Source: JOPF133 sp052144935 (lineage in GTDB: Bacteria; Acidobacteriota; Terriglobia; Bryobacterales; Bryobacteraceae). From it: a stretch of DNA of 13,994 bases. Under the pieces are notes generated by a model that saw only the letters and a list, made by a program, of their open reading frames with translations, was not told the DNA's origin and searched no databases. This document shows, in pieces, positions 13,912 to 13,994 of this stretch (within the stretch, counting starts at the first letter, position 1; every line of letters starts with the position of its first letter). The stretch lies in contig JBKQPR010000090.1 of assembly GCA_052144935.1 (NCBI GenBank), positions 1-13,994 of the forward strand, given 5' to 3'. Both the position numbers and the translations under genes were made by a program.

Positions 13912-13994
13912 TTAGGCAGCCTCCTCAAGCTGGTTCAGTTGCTGCAGGCTGATACGTGCGGTTGTCTGGATGCTGAGCAGGATAGTGCGCCCTT
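13912..13994 (-). CDS. Possible partial gene at right edge (C-terminus only)
   Basis: Reading leftwards from the right edge, one frame is open from the window boundary to a TAA at 13912-13914 and encodes about 26 residues ending TARISLQQLNQLEEAA. Its even, helix-like character (LQQLNQLEEA) is compatible with the end of a real protein. The other two frames also run for some codons before stopping, and no family can be named. I see no gene between it and the DUF4136 gene. Confidence 0.25.
   Translation of the reverse strand, partial: GRTILLSIQTTARISLQQLNQLEEAA

Noticed and set aside
1..13994. tRNA, rRNA or riboswitch genes
   Set aside because: No cloverleaf, conserved rRNA segment or known riboswitch core was recognised by eye on either strand. 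A covariance-model scan would be needed to exclude them.

Overview
The window looks like part of an acidobacterial chromosome, most likely from the Solibacter/Bryobacter group. The reasoning is by gene type. A planctomycete-type cytochrome c protein with DUF1587/1592/1588/1585-like regions is followed, in a 4-base overlap, by a Tat-exported DUF1552 protein. There is a 'VWFA-related acidobacterial' secreted protein, a DUF4136 protein, receiver-only regulators, and high GC with many decayed genes. The species is an inference from gene content, not from a marker gene.

Layout, left to right. Positions 1-660 hold no convincing gene. They contain one isolated repeat module, a sigma70-like promoter and a short CTAG-rich tandem repeat. 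Positions 663-2210 (+) hold two receiver-domain proteins and a small coiled-coil-like protein. Positions 2211-2980 and 4300-4970 are two very GC-rich repeat fields that flank a single secreted amidohydrolase gene (2982-4187, -). The repeats are modular, all in the same orientation, and carry traces of a lost reading frame with conserved Cys/Trp/Arg positions. Positions 4999-5764 (-) are a scar: a Phd/YefM-type antitoxin that looks intact, a frameshifted PIN-domain (VapC-like) toxin, and then the C-terminal domain of an ExbD/TolR-like protein joined directly to the broken toxin.

Positions 5916-9574 (+) carry the healthy two-gene operon: diheme DUF1592-type protein plus DUF1552 protein. Positions 9634-9959 (-) are the decayed 5' end of an IS1634-like transposase. 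Positions 10006-11876 (-) are mutY, overlapped at its start by a gene for an S24 (LexA/UmuD-like) peptidase that has no visible DNA-binding domain. A 116-bp near-perfect inverted repeat separates that pair from the secreted VWA protein (12079-13191, -). A DUF4136 protein (13292-13810, -) and a possible gene fragment at the right edge complete the window.

The most unusual items are the modular repeat family flanking the amidohydrolase, the HTH-less S24 protein coupled to mutY, and the chain of broken genes (toxin, ExbD, transposase) that marks this as a recombination-prone region.
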